The notes below the pieces were generated by a model. It saw nothing but the letters and a program-made list of their open reading frames with translations. It ran no database searches and was not told the origin of the DNA. From the NCBI GenBank assembly GCA_003552605.1, contig PUNN01000231.1, positions 1 to 8,655 on the forward strand: a DNA stretch of 8,655 nt, written 5' to 3'. Position numbers and translations under genes: made by a program. Each line of letters starts with the position of its first letter. Position 1 is the first letter of the stretch. This DNA comes from Phycisphaeraceae bacterium. GTDB lineage: Bacteria > Planctomycetota > Phycisphaerae > Phycisphaerales > Phycisphaeraceae. Below are positions 1 to 7,528 of this stretch, piece after piece.

Positions 1-128
1 CAACGCCGCCAGATGACACCCGTCGCAGACGGATCGTGGCCGAGGTGGAAAGGCTGGAGGCGCTGGAGGAGGAAGTTCGGCGGCTGCTTGTCGATCGAGA
101 GGCCGAGTGGACCCGTGATATCGGGTGA
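1..128 (+). CDS. C-terminal tail of an unidentified charged helical protein (5' truncated by the window)
   Basis: The frame starting at base 3 is open from the window edge to a TGA at 126..128 and reads about 41 residues. It has an Arg-rich stretch (four consecutive Arg) followed by a strongly amphipathic, charged helix (IVAEVERLEALEEEVRRLL) and ends in EAEWTRDIG. Leucine and valine spacing in this helix fits a short coiled coil at the C terminus. The other two frames lack this character. No family can be named from so short a piece: it could be the end of an enzyme, a regulator or a structural protein. It is on the opposite strand from the efflux operon and is separated from the next + strand gene by 444 bases, so a shared transcript is not evident. 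Confidence is for its being coding, not for function. Confidence 0.6.
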   Translation, partial: TPPDDTRRRRIVAEVERLEALEEEVRRLLVDREAEWTRDIG

Positions 129-359
129 GCCTCGCTGCGCCACCTGCCTGTAAGCCGCCTCCCTGGTGCAGGTCGCGTTTCGCCGCTGATTGCCGTGCCC
201 GGACCGGAGGAATCATCGAGATGGACGGATTTGGCCTTGCACTTTGTGAGAGCCGCTCCCTGACATTGGTCCCGCGCACAGCCTCTGCCCGGGCCCATCG
301 GGATGGAAACCTCGAGGCAGCCGGAGCGGTGCCTGGCAATCACATGCCTTGCGAGCGAG

Positions 360-467
360 CCCATCGGCCGGGTGCATGACACGTGTCGCGGAAGGCTCTC
401 GCTCCCTCTCCCGAGGGAAGAGGGAGAAAAATGCCCGCGGCGCATCTCATGCACCCCCATCGGCCGG
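360..467. repeat. Nested palindromic intergenic element flanked by 12-bp direct repeats
   Basis: The core is CTCCCTCT (402..409) and AGAGGGAG (419..426), a perfect 8-bp stem. After one C/A mismatch, CC/GG pairs continue it to a GAG loop. Outside it, CGCGG (387..391) can pair with CCGCG (435..439), and GGGTGCATGA (370..379) is the exact reverse complement of TCATGCACCC (447..456). The outer arms touch a direct repeat CCCATCGGCCGG at 360..371 and 456..467. A run of A, not T, follows the core on the + strand, so it is not a classical intrinsic terminator on that strand. The pyrimidine/purine core resembles dispersed CTCCCTCTCCC-type palindromic units known from many bacterial intergenic regions. 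That it is such a dispersed repeat is inference; only one full copy is in this window. Confidence 0.55.
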
Positions 468-483
468 AGAAGGTGCGAGCCGC

Positions 484-512
484 TTCCCGATCCGGGCGCA
501 GATGCCTACAAT
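484..512 (+). promoter_or_regulatory. Weak candidate sigma70-like promoter for the zinc-ribbon gene
   Basis: TACAAT at 507..512 matches five of six bases of the TATAAT consensus. It lies 17 bases after TTCCCG at 484..489, which matches TTGACA at only three positions. It would give a leader of roughly 50 bases before the ATG at 573. The match is modest, and planctomycete promoters are poorly defined, so this is a suggestion only. Confidence 0.2.
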
Positions 513-572
513 GACAGAGCAACAGCCAGTTGGTGATCCCTCCTCCTGCGGTTTGTGGTCAAGAGGGTTCCT

Positions 573-1451
573 ATGGCTGTTAACTCCTCAGCAGATCAAT
601 CTCCTGCTTATTGCACCGGTTGCGGCTATGACCTGCGTAGCCTCCCGCTCGAAGGCGGGTGTCCTGAATGTGGGGCCCCCATCATCGCCAGCGTGGCGAT
701 CGCAAGCGTGGATGGTCGTTGGTCACCGCGCATGACAAACGCCACCCTGGTCTGGCTGGCGGTGGGGCCGATGATCGCGGCCCTGTTCTTGTGGTATGCG
801 ATCGGGGGGTGGGTGGGCACGTTCTTCAGGTTTTCAGGATCTAGTACGTATCCAATCTTTTCACTGTGCATCGGTACGGTCAATTTTGCCATCGTCGCGG
901 CGATCTTCAGCGCCCTCGCGCGACGTACAGGACGGCTCTGCCGCATCATTCGTCCGGAAAGGACGGAAGCCGGCAGCCTTCGCCTCATCACCATCTTGCG
1001 AAGGCTGATGCGGATCGCGACCTGGTCATTCGTCGGGGTGACGGCTGTGGTCAGCGCCTGGTGGTTGTACGAGCCACGCCTGAGTCATTGGCTCGTGGAC
1101 TGCACGGTGCTTGGCATTATCGTGATAAGTGCCCTGTTGATGCCGGCCATGTACCAGGGGATCGTTGCAGCACTCGGATGCGCATTGAGTGCCTGTCACC
1201 CAACGCATTGGGATGATGCGCTGCTGATGATCCTGGGTGCGACTCGGTGGTTGTTTACTGCAGGGTGGTTTGTATTCCTCAGCGTACTTGTATTTGGCGA
1301 AGTGATATGGCCGGTACTCGGAGTGTTTCGGCAGGAGTACATCATTCTCATTGCCAGTCTCTTCGCGATGCCGCTGGGCCTTGTGCTGACCTCGGTCTCC
1401 TTCGCGTGGTGGCTGCTCAGACTATGGCGGGCGACGGATGCATCTGTGTAG
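573..1451 (+). CDS. Zinc-ribbon multi-pass membrane protein of unknown function
   Basis: This 292-residue protein begins with a zinc ribbon, C14-x2-C17-x12-C30-x2-C33, in the context YCTGCGYDLR...GGCPECGAPI. About six hydrophobic segments follow, near residues 57-86, 94-116, 146-166, 175-208, 223-252 and 257-284, and the protein ends in a short polar tail. The ribbon-plus-membrane architecture is one I associate with abundant uncharacterised planctomycete proteins; no enzyme motif is visible. The ribbon is probably cytoplasmic and structural or protein-binding (inference). I chose ATG 573 because AAGAGG lies about seven bases upstream. An in-frame GTG at 555 would add six residues but has no Shine-Dalgarno before it. 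The gene converges on the efflux operon with a 154-base gap and looks monocistronic, so nothing ties it functionally to the pump. Confidence 0.85.
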   Translation: MAVNSSADQSPAYCTGCGYDLRSLPLEGGCPECGAPIIASVAIASVDGRWSPRMTNATLVWLAVGPMIAALFLWYAIGGWVGTFFRFSGSSTYPIFSLCIGTVNFAIVAAIFSALARRTGRLCRIIRPERTEAGSLRLITILRRLMRIATWSFVGVTAVVSAWWLYEPRLSHWLVDCTVLGIIVISALLMPAMYQGIVAALGCALSACHPTHWDDALLMILGATRWLFTAGWFVFLSVLVFGEVIWPVLGVFRQEYIILIASLFAMPLGLVLTSVSFAWWLLRLWRATDASV

Positions 1452-1517
1452 CTGAATCGTGTATGTGCCTGCTCGACCCGCAGAGCAATGGTCGTGGAGG
1501 TGACCCGTGGTGAAGCG

Positions 1518-1533
1518 CGCTCTCTACAGAGCG
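1518..1533. terminator. Possible hairpin terminator between convergent genes
   Basis: CGCTCT (1518..1523), loop CTAC and AGAGCG (1528..1533) form a perfect 6-bp stem with a four-base loop, 66 bases past the stop of the zinc-ribbon gene. GGTTTGTG follows on the + strand, a poor U-tract, so intrinsic termination would be weak. The hairpin sits within a larger inverted repeat, GGAGGTGAC (1496..1504) with GTTACCTCC (1561..1569), which pairs with one G-U wobble. The placement between two convergent genes supports a role in ending transcription, but the sequence is not decisive. Confidence 0.3.
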
Positions 1534-1555
1534 GTTTGTGATCCAGGCCTCTCCA

Positions 1556-1594
1556 GAGCTGTTACCTCCGATGGCCTCCATGGTGCGACAGCTC
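1556..1594 (-). terminator. Hairpin just past the 3' end of the efflux operon
   Basis: GAGCTGT (1556..1562) and ACAGCTC (1588..1594) are exact reverse complements. They enclose an inner stem, ATGG (1571..1574) with CCAT (1578..1581). The structure starts 12 bases beyond the RND pump's stop codon in the direction of operon transcription. No T-run follows it on the - strand, so it fits a 3'-end-stabilising or factor-dependent termination structure better than an intrinsic terminator. Its role is inferred from position and symmetry only. Confidence 0.3.
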
Positions 1595-1605
1595 GAGCGT
1601 TGTGA

Positions 1606-4600
1606 TCAACGAGACAGAGGAAGGGGGGATGTGTCGTGGGTGGTTAGGATGTAGAGACAGGGCATCAGAAAAAGCGCTGCGAGGATCTCCATGAGCAGGC
1701 CACCGATAGCGGCGATGGCCATGGGCTGGAGCATGTCGCCGCCCGCATCGATGTTCAGCGCCAGCGGCAGCAGGCCGGCGATGATGGAGATGCTGGTCAT
1801 GATGCGCGGTCGCAACCGGATGCCTGCGGCCTCGATCACCGCATCCCAGGGCGGCACGTGCTTCTCCCGACGAATGTCCTCGGCGAAATTGAGCAACAGA
1901 ACACCGTCGTTGATGGTGGCTGCGACCACCACCAACAGTGCGATGAACACCGTCGCACCCAGTTCCAGCCCTGTCACGTGAAGGGCGAAGACCATGCCCG
2001 CGATCGACGCCGGCAGCGTGGCCAGGATGAGCAGCGGAAGCTTGATGCGGTTGAATTGAACCGCCATGATGATGAAGGCGAAGAACACCGCCATCGCAAG
2101 AATGACGAACATGGTGCGCTGCATGTCGAGCATGAGCTCGGCCTGCCCCCCGAGGTCGAAGCGGTAGCCGGCGGGCAGGCTGACAGTTTCGAGGTCGGCT
2201 TCCAACCGGGAAAGCGCCTGACCGAGACTGACACCGGCGGCATCGCCGCTGACCACGACCTGGTTGGTCTGGTTCTCCCGGGCGATTTCGACGGGGCCGG
2301 TGGCCTGCCGGACGTGAGCCACTTCATGGAGGCGGAGCTTGCCGCCCCCGGGCCGGTCCAGGAGCAGATCAGCCACATCGGCGCGTGAAGTCAGGTGCGT
2401 TTCGGGGACCACGACACGGACGTCGTAGTGCTCATCATCCTCCTTGTAGCGCGTGGCCACCGTGCCATCGATCAGTGTACGAAGCGATCGGGCCACATTG
2501 CTGATCGACAGCCCCAGTTCCGCAGCGCGGCTGCGATCGATGATCACCTGGAACTCGGGCCGGTCCATATCAATCGACACATCGACATTGGAAAGGTACT
2601 CGCGCCCGCGCATGAGCTCGGCCGTTTTCTGGGCCTGCTCATACAACGTGGCAACATCCGGCCCCTGCACCCTGACGGCGAGGTCCGATGGCCCTGCGGC
2701 GCCCGCGCGCACGCCGCGCATGCGTGCCGGCCGCACCTGAATGGTGGCACCCGGTGCTTGAATCTCGCCGAGTTGCTGTCTCAAGCGGTTGACCACCGCG
2801 CGGGTGTTCGGGCGATCGCTGCGCGGCACGAGCTGGATTTCTATCTCACCCTGATTGGCCTGCTCCTGCGTGAACAGGCCGCGTGAGCGGCCGCCGCTGA
2901 GGGCAAAGAGGCTCTCAATCCACGGCTCATCCTCGAGCGCGGCCTCGACACGACGGACCAGTTGGTCGCTCTGTTGAACCGAGGTGCCGGTGGGCATGTT
3001 GATGCGTACCGTGATCCGCCCATCGTCCACAGAAGGAAGGAACTCGAAACCGAGGTGAGGCCCCATCCAGAAGCCGCCGGCAGCAATGGCCAGAAAGGCA
3101 ACAAGCAGCAGCCATCGCGGCCCTGGCACCCCGCGGCCCGCAGCTTTGGATTCGTTGCGCCACCCCGGTCGCAACACCTTTTCAAGGATGGCTCCATATG
3201 CCCGTGTCACTGCGCCAAATGCCCGCTGAAACCGTGTGGGACCGGCGTCCGCTGGACGGGGGCGCACCAGCGAGACGGTGAGCATCGGCGTCCATGTCAC
3301 CGCTGCCAGCAAACTGATGACGACGATGGCGGCGATGACCAGGATCAGTTCGCGCAGCAGGAGGCTGGCCAGGCCGGGCACCAGAAGAAATGGAACAAAC
3401 AAAGCCATGTAGGCGAGGGTGGCTGCGATGATGGGTGGGCCGACCTGGCGGGTTCCCTCCACCGCGGTCTGTGCGGGCGGGGCCAACGGGTCGAGCTCAT
3501 GGCGTCGCGTGATGTTTTCCAGCACCACCGTCGAGTTGTCCAGCACCACCCCCACCGCCACGACCAGGCCGCCAAGTGAGAAGATGTTGAGCGAGAAGCC
3601 CCCCAGCCACATCAGGGTGAAGCTTGCAATAAGGATCACCGGCAGCACCGCGACCATGACCAGCACCTGCCGGAAGCTCCCCAGAAACAGGTAGACGACC
3701 AGGATTACCAGCACCGCGGCAACAATCACCACATTACGCACCCCGCTCAGTGCGGTGGTGACGTACTCGGCCTGGTCTTCCATGTAGCCGATGTGGATGT
3801 GATCGGGCAGTGATGGCTCGAGTTCAGCCATGCGGCGCTTTACCGCCCGCACCACCTCGACGGTGTTGGCTTCCGCCTGCTTGTTCACGGTCAAGCGTAC
3901 ACCGGCTTCACCGTTGAAACGGGTCACGATGCGCGCCGGATCGTGATGGTCCCGCACATCGGCCACATCCTTAAGCTGGACCCGCCGCGGACCATCACGC
4001 GCCAGCACCACATTGGCAATATCCTCGACGCTCGTGAACTCACCATCGGTCCGGGTGATGAACTCGCGCGGCCCGACGGTCACACGGCCGGCAAACTGCT
4101 GCACGTTTTCCTCACCCACCCGGTTGATGATGTCGTCCACGCTCAGGGCCCGCTTGGCCATCGCTTCCGGGTCGAGGTGAACGCGAATCTGGCGCTCGAG
4201 CCCTCCGACCACTTCCGTGTTGCCGACACCGCCGACGGCGATCACCTGGTCCTGCAGCCATCGCTCGGCCCAGGAGCGCAGGGTAACCATGTCCCACCGG
4301 GTCGAACTGATGGGCATGTGGACCACCGGCAACTGCGATGGGTCGGCCTTGTGGACGACCGGCTGCTCGACGTCGTCAGGCAATTGAGGGGCGGCCCGGG
4401 ACATTGCCGCCAGCGCATCCTGGTGCGCCACATCCGGATCGATGCCGTAGTCGAAGTTGATTTCGAGCTGATACCGTCCCTCCCGTGATTCGGATGACAT
4501 GTAATCCAGACCGTCCACGGTAGCCACCCGGCGCTCCACCACCTCAGCGATGTTGGTGACTACCTCGTCGGGCGTCGCACCCGGCCAGCGGATATCCACC

Positions 4601-4737
4601 CGCACGAACGGATAGGTCAACTCCGGCAGGAAGTTGACGGGCATCTGGACAAGGCTGTAAAGCCCGAGCACCGTGGCTGCCAGGGCGAGAGCGCTGGTGG
4701 CCACGCGCCGATGGACGCACAAGTGCGTCATCTTCAT
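1606..4737 (-). CDS. RND-family efflux pump, inner-membrane permease subunit
   Basis: This is the proton-driven pump of the tripartite system, 1043 residues, the normal length for AcrB/CzcA-type permeases. TM1 is at about 12-30, followed by the porter-domain sequence FLPELTYPFVRVDIRWPGAT. TM2-TM6 lie at about 333-492, TM7 at about 542-558 followed by GFEFLPSVDDGRI, the second periplasmic half at about 570-870, and TM8-TM12 at about 872-1032. TM4 reads VVLDNSTVVLEN, with D400 and N401 where AcrB has D407 and D408. TM10 reads ATINDGVLLLNFAED, with N943 in place of AcrB K940. The RLRP and MTS motifs, equivalent to AcrB R971 and T978, are kept (R974, T981). The CzcA-type DFG...DGA TM4 signature is absent, so metal specificity is unproven. 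ATG 4737 is chosen because GGAGG lies seven bases upstream; GTG 4740 overlaps the adaptor's stop codon. This is the last gene of the operon. Confidence 0.95.
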   Translation of the reverse strand: MKMTHLCVHRRVATSALALAATVLGLYSLVQMPVNFLPELTYPFVRVDIRWPGATPDEVVTNIAEVVERRVATVDGLDYMSSESREGRYQLEINFDYGIDPDVAHQDALAAMSRAAPQLPDDVEQPVVHKADPSQLPVVHMPISSTRWDMVTLRSWAERWLQDQVIAVGGVGNTEVVGGLERQIRVHLDPEAMAKRALSVDDIINRVGEENVQQFAGRVTVGPREFITRTDGEFTSVEDIANVVLARDGPRRVQLKDVADVRDHHDPARIVTRFNGEAGVRLTVNKQAEANTVEVVRAVKRRMAELEPSLPDHIHIGYMEDQAEYVTTALSGVRNVVIVAAVLVILVVYLFLGSFRQVLVMVAVLPVILIASFTLMWLGGFSLNIFSLGGLVVAVGVVLDNSTVVLENITRRHELDPLAPPAQTAVEGTRQVGPPIIAATLAYMALFVPFLLVPGLASLLLRELILVIAAIVVISLLAAVTWTPMLTVSLVRPRPADAGPTRFQRAFGAVTRAYGAILEKVLRPGWRNESKAAGRGVPGPRWLLLVAFLAIAAGGFWMGPHLGFEFLPSVDDGRITVRINMPTGTSVQQSDQLVRRVEAALEDEPWIESLFALSGGRSRGLFTQEQANQGEIEIQLVPRSDRPNTRAVVNRLRQQLGEIQAPGATIQVRPARMRGVRAGAAGPSDLAVRVQGPDVATLYEQAQKTAELMRGREYLSNVDVSIDMDRPEFQVIIDRSRAAELGLSISNVARSLRTLIDGTVATRYKEDDEHYDVRVVVPETHLTSRADVADLLLDRPGGGKLRLHEVAHVRQATGPVEIARENQTNQVVVSGDAAGVSLGQALSRLEADLETVSLPAGYRFDLGGQAELMLDMQRTMFVILAMAVFFAFIIMAVQFNRIKLPLLILATLPASIAGMVFALHVTGLELGATVFIALLVVVAATINDGVLLLNFAEDIRREKHVPPWDAVIEAAGIRLRPRIMTSISIIAGLLPLALNIDAGGDMLQPMAIAAIGGLLMEILAALFLMPCLYILTTHDTSPLPLSR

Positions 4738-4739
4738 CA

Positions 4740-6095
4740 CTACTCCTCCCCCGAAGCATCGGCGTGAGCCTCGTGGTGCGTTGGCGACTGCTGCCCGTCG
4801 GGAGCCTCGGCCTCCATGATGCGGACCTCATCCCCGGGCTCGAGGCCGGCGTGCCCGCCCACGATCACACGCTCACCGAGATCCACCCCCTCGCGCACTT
4901 CAACCGTCCCAGCCTTCTCAATCCCGAGTTCAACCGAATGGCGCTGGACCTTGCCTTGTTCAGCAATGAACACACCCGGTTCACCTTCCGGGCCACTGAC
5001 GATCGCATCGGTGGGGATCAGGATCGCATCCTGCGCATGACCCACCACCAGGGCCACGCGGGCGAACATGTGCGGCAGCATCGTCTCCGGAGGCTGACTC
5101 AGCGTGGCCTCCACCGTCCGGGTGCGCAGCGACGGGTCCAGTTGCGGGTGCACACGTGTGACCTTGGCGGAAAACGAAGAACCGCCCAGGCCATCAATGC
5201 GCACCGACAACGGTTGCCCGGGGCCGACCGCCGCGGCATGAGACTCGGGGACGGCGAAGCGGGCCACGAGCGAATCCGGGTCGTACATCTCCAGCAAAGG
5301 GTCGCGCGGCGTGGCAAGATCACCCGGGCGGATATGAACCGCCGTGATCACGCCATCGAAGGGGGCAACGACCACGCATTCATCGAGGTGCGCCTGTGCC
5401 AGGTTCAACTGTGCCGCCGCCTCCTCGACCTCGGCACGCTGCACGTCAAGTTCGGTCTCGGTCGGTCCGGCCCGCAGCATGGCCAACTCCTGCTGCGCAG
5501 CGGCCAGTTCTCCTTCAGCCACGGCCACGCGCTCCCGTGCCTCATCCACCCGCTGCTGCGAGGTGAAATCCTCGGCCAGCAGTTGCTGCTGGCGCTGATA
5601 GTGCTTGCTCGCTTCGGCGACCGTGGCGCGCCAACGGGCGACCGTGGCTTCAGCCTTGGCGATCTGCTCAGAGCGGGCGCCGGCTTCGAGATCGGCAAGG
5701 TGCGCACGGGCCACAGCCAGTGAGGCCGCGGCGGCTTCGACCTCGGCGCGATGCACCGCCCTGTCGATCGTGATGAGCTTGTCCCCGGCTTGGACCGTGT
5801 CCCCCTCGCGCCAGGGGCAGAACGTGATGGGCCCTTCTTTGGTCGCAGCGATAACGACCGATTGCGTGGCGATGATCTCACCGGAAAGGTGCAGGTGCTG
5901 GGTCAGGTCACCGCGCTGGGCACGTTGCACTTCCACCACCAGGGCGGGCCGGCCTCCGCGCCCGTTCTGCCGGCCCTCTTGCGCTGTCGCCCTCGAGGAG
6001 TCCCCAAACGCGGCGTACCATAGCGCTATCACCATCGCACAAATAACCAGTGCGGAACCAATCAGCACGATGCGTTTGAAGCGCCATCCGGTCAT
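4740..6095 (-). CDS. RND efflux periplasmic adaptor (membrane fusion protein)
   Basis: This 451-residue adaptor should join the pump to the outer-membrane channel. It has an N-terminal membrane anchor (about residues 8-29) without a lipobox, then a Gly/Arg-rich linker. The first lipoyl half-motif is at about 78-110 (REGDTVQAGDKLITID) and a long alanine-rich coiled-coil hairpin at about 112-238. The second lipoyl half is at about 240-270 (VVVAPFDGVITAVHIRPGD), a beta-barrel at about 275-352 and the membrane-proximal domain to about 430. The long hairpin suits docking with a TolC-type channel. The last 17 residues carry three histidines in HHEAH with acidic neighbours, a possible metal-binding tail. 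ATG 6095 has AAGGAG seven bases upstream and overlaps the channel gene's stop by one base (TGATG). Its own stop TAG lies 2 bases before the pump's ATG, indicating translational coupling. Confidence 0.95.
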   Translation of the reverse strand: MTGWRFKRIVLIGSALVICAMVIALWYAAFGDSSRATAQEGRQNGRGGRPALVVEVQRAQRGDLTQHLHLSGEIIATQSVVIAATKEGPITFCPWREGDTVQAGDKLITIDRAVHRAEVEAAAASLAVARAHLADLEAGARSEQIAKAEATVARWRATVAEASKHYQRQQQLLAEDFTSQQRVDEARERVAVAEGELAAAQQELAMLRAGPTETELDVQRAEVEEAAAQLNLAQAHLDECVVVAPFDGVITAVHIRPGDLATPRDPLLEMYDPDSLVARFAVPESHAAAVGPGQPLSVRIDGLGGSSFSAKVTRVHPQLDPSLRTRTVEATLSQPPETMLPHMFARVALVVGHAQDAILIPTDAIVSGPEGEPGVFIAEQGKVQRHSVELGIEKAGTVEVREGVDLGERVIVGGHAGLEPGDEVRIMEAEAPDGQQSPTHHEAHADASGEE

Positions 6096-7525
6096 CAATC
6101 AGCTCCTTCCCCTGGCAGTGTTCGGGACAGCAGTGACCGGCCGAGGGCATGATCGAATTGCAGCTTGGCCAGACGCCAGTTCAGTTGGGCCTGGATGAGC
6201 CTGTTGCTTGCCCCGGTCAGTGTGGTCTGGGCTTCAATCACGCCGAGGATCGTGCCCACGCCATGCCTGTATTCACCTTCGGCGGCCCGGGCGCTCTGGT
6301 GGGCACTGGCGACCAGGTACTCCGCGGCTTCGATCGCCTCGGTCGATTCGATGATCTGCCAGTAGGCGATCCACACTTCCAGTTCCACATCGCGAAGAAT
6401 CCTCTGATAACCCGCGCGGGCGCGGTCAAATGCCGTTTCACTCTTCTGGTAGCTGTAGGTCCGTTCAAAACCGGTAAACAACGGCAGATCGACGCCGAAG
6501 CCGAGGGTCCATTGACTCTGATCCGGTGGAAGATTACGGCTTGCCAGGCCCGCAGCAGTGTCAAAGCTGACCGCCGGCCAGTAACGCGATGCTGCCAGGC
6601 GCACCCCGGCGTGCTCGCGTTCCAATCGTGCCTTGGCGGCTTTCAGTTCTGGACGGTTGGCCACCGCTTCCTCGAGCAATTGCTCGATATCCGCAAGCTG
6701 TTGCTCGTGATTCACCGGCTCCGGTCGGGCGATCTGGAAGGAGGTGTGAGCGGGCAACCCCATCGCATGCGCAAGCCGGCCTCTTGCCGCGTGAATCGCG
6801 TTGCGCGCCTCGATGCGTTCCATGACCGCATCGGCGTGTTCCGCACGAGCGCGCAGGATATCGGAACGAGGGGCCATGCCCGCTCGATGCAGCGCCTCGG
6901 CGAGGCGACGCTGGTAATCCCGCTGACGTACGGTCTGCTCGGCGAGTTGACCGGTGCTCATCGCCGCGAGGTATTCGTGGTAGGCCGTGACCACCGCCAG
7001 GGTGACGGCCTGGAGTTCGCTGTTGTGTGCAAAGCCTGCCTTGAGCACCTCAGCGCCGGCGGCATCCACCCGGGCCCGGCGCCCGCCCCCATCAAACAGA
7101 AGCCATTGAAGGCCAAACATGGCCTCGACACGGTCCCGGTTGGCCGTGTCGGAGCGCCCATCGAGATCGGCCGCATCCCCGCGGGCGATGTTGGACTTCA
7201 GCCCGATGCTCGGCAGGTACTCGGCTTTCGCTTGCCCGACAGTCGCCGCCGCCGCGCGAATGGCTTGCCAGGAGTCGGCGGTGCGGGGATTGTGCTCGAG
7301 TGCGATTTGGACGCACCCACTAAAATCGAGCGTCTGACCGCTGATCTCGCGGGCACGCCGGGCAGCTCGATCCTCGAGGTGCTCGGTGGAGGAGGAGGCA
7401 CCGCCACCGAAATCATCCCGGGGTGATTCGGGAACCGCATCAAACACGCCCCAAGGGTCCAGATTCGTGCAACCGCTTACCAACCCCAGAACAACCATCA
7501 CTGCAACGAGCCCTCGCCCTTTCAC
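6095..7525 (-). CDS. TolC-family outer-membrane efflux lipoprotein
   Basis: This 476-residue outer-membrane factor forms the exit duct of the tripartite pump. The signal peptide ends in the lipobox VSGC with C19 as the lipidated residue. The next residue is Thr rather than Asp, consistent with outer-membrane sorting in proteobacterial terms. Two repeated outer-membrane-efflux (OEP) units follow, about 66-255 and 275-465. Each has a beta segment (LQWLLFDGGGRR at about 139-150, VDLPLFTGFE at about 345-354) within long alpha-helical arms. The motif YRHGVGTILGVIEAQTTL at about 419-436 is typical of the family. The start is GTG 7525 with GGAG six bases upstream. A 3-base gap separates it from the sensor gene, and its stop overlaps the adaptor's start. 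The channel being a lipoprotein resembles NodT/OprM-type factors. Confidence 0.93.
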   Translation of the reverse strand: MKGRGLVAVMVVLGLVSGCTNLDPWGVFDAVPESPRDDFGGGASSSTEHLEDRAARRAREISGQTLDFSGCVQIALEHNPRTADSWQAIRAAAATVGQAKAEYLPSIGLKSNIARGDAADLDGRSDTANRDRVEAMFGLQWLLFDGGGRRARVDAAGAEVLKAGFAHNSELQAVTLAVVTAYHEYLAAMSTGQLAEQTVRQRDYQRRLAEALHRAGMAPRSDILRARAEHADAVMERIEARNAIHAARGRLAHAMGLPAHTSFQIARPEPVNHEQQLADIEQLLEEAVANRPELKAAKARLEREHAGVRLAASRYWPAVSFDTAAGLASRNLPPDQSQWTLGFGVDLPLFTGFERTYSYQKSETAFDRARAGYQRILRDVELEVWIAYWQIIESTEAIEAAEYLVASAHQSARAAEGEYRHGVGTILGVIEAQTTLTGASNRLIQAQLNWRLAKLQFDHALGRSLLSRTLPGEGAD

Positions 7526-7528
7526 CTC

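Larger units (their letters stand above)
129..572. other. 444-base intergenic stretch, no convincing gene
   Basis: Short overlapping reading frames cross this stretch in several frames, but none has family-like sequence. The most tempting is an ATG at 221 giving 52 residues to a stop at 377..379, with GGAGG at 206..210 ten bases upstream. Its product has no recognisable domain and runs into the palindromic element, so it is not called as a gene. The second half holds the nested inverted repeats at 370..456 and repeated CCCATCGG motifs at 294, 360 and 456. A weak -10-like TACAAT lies at 507..512. No tRNA-like or rRNA-like sequence was seen. Confidence 0.6.

Noticed and set aside
221..379. Possible 52-residue small protein with GGAGG ten bases before its ATG
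   Set aside because: No recognisable domain, long Shine-Dalgarno spacing, and its 3' end runs into the palindromic element. Comparative evidence of codon constraint would be needed.
349..735. 128-codon + strand frame running from the palindromic element into the zinc-ribbon gene
   Set aside because: It overlaps the well-supported zinc-ribbon gene in another frame, and its translation looks like shadow sequence.
1606..1641. RND C-terminal residues TSPLPLSR resemble peptides encoded by CTCCCTCTCCC palindromic repeats, suggesting a repeat inserted at the gene end
   Set aside because: The underlying DNA does not show the palindrome and does not align well with the element at 402..426, so coincidence is likelier.
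4764..5723. Open frame (319 codons) antisense to the adaptor gene
   Set aside because: The translation is Arg/His/Gly-rich with no family resemblance, while the opposite strand has a complete adaptor architecture.
6149..7426. Long open frame (425 codons) antisense to the TolC-family gene
   Set aside because: It lies opposite a clear lipoprotein/OEP gene in GC-rich DNA, where antisense frames stay open by codon bias. Its translation shows no domain or membrane pattern.
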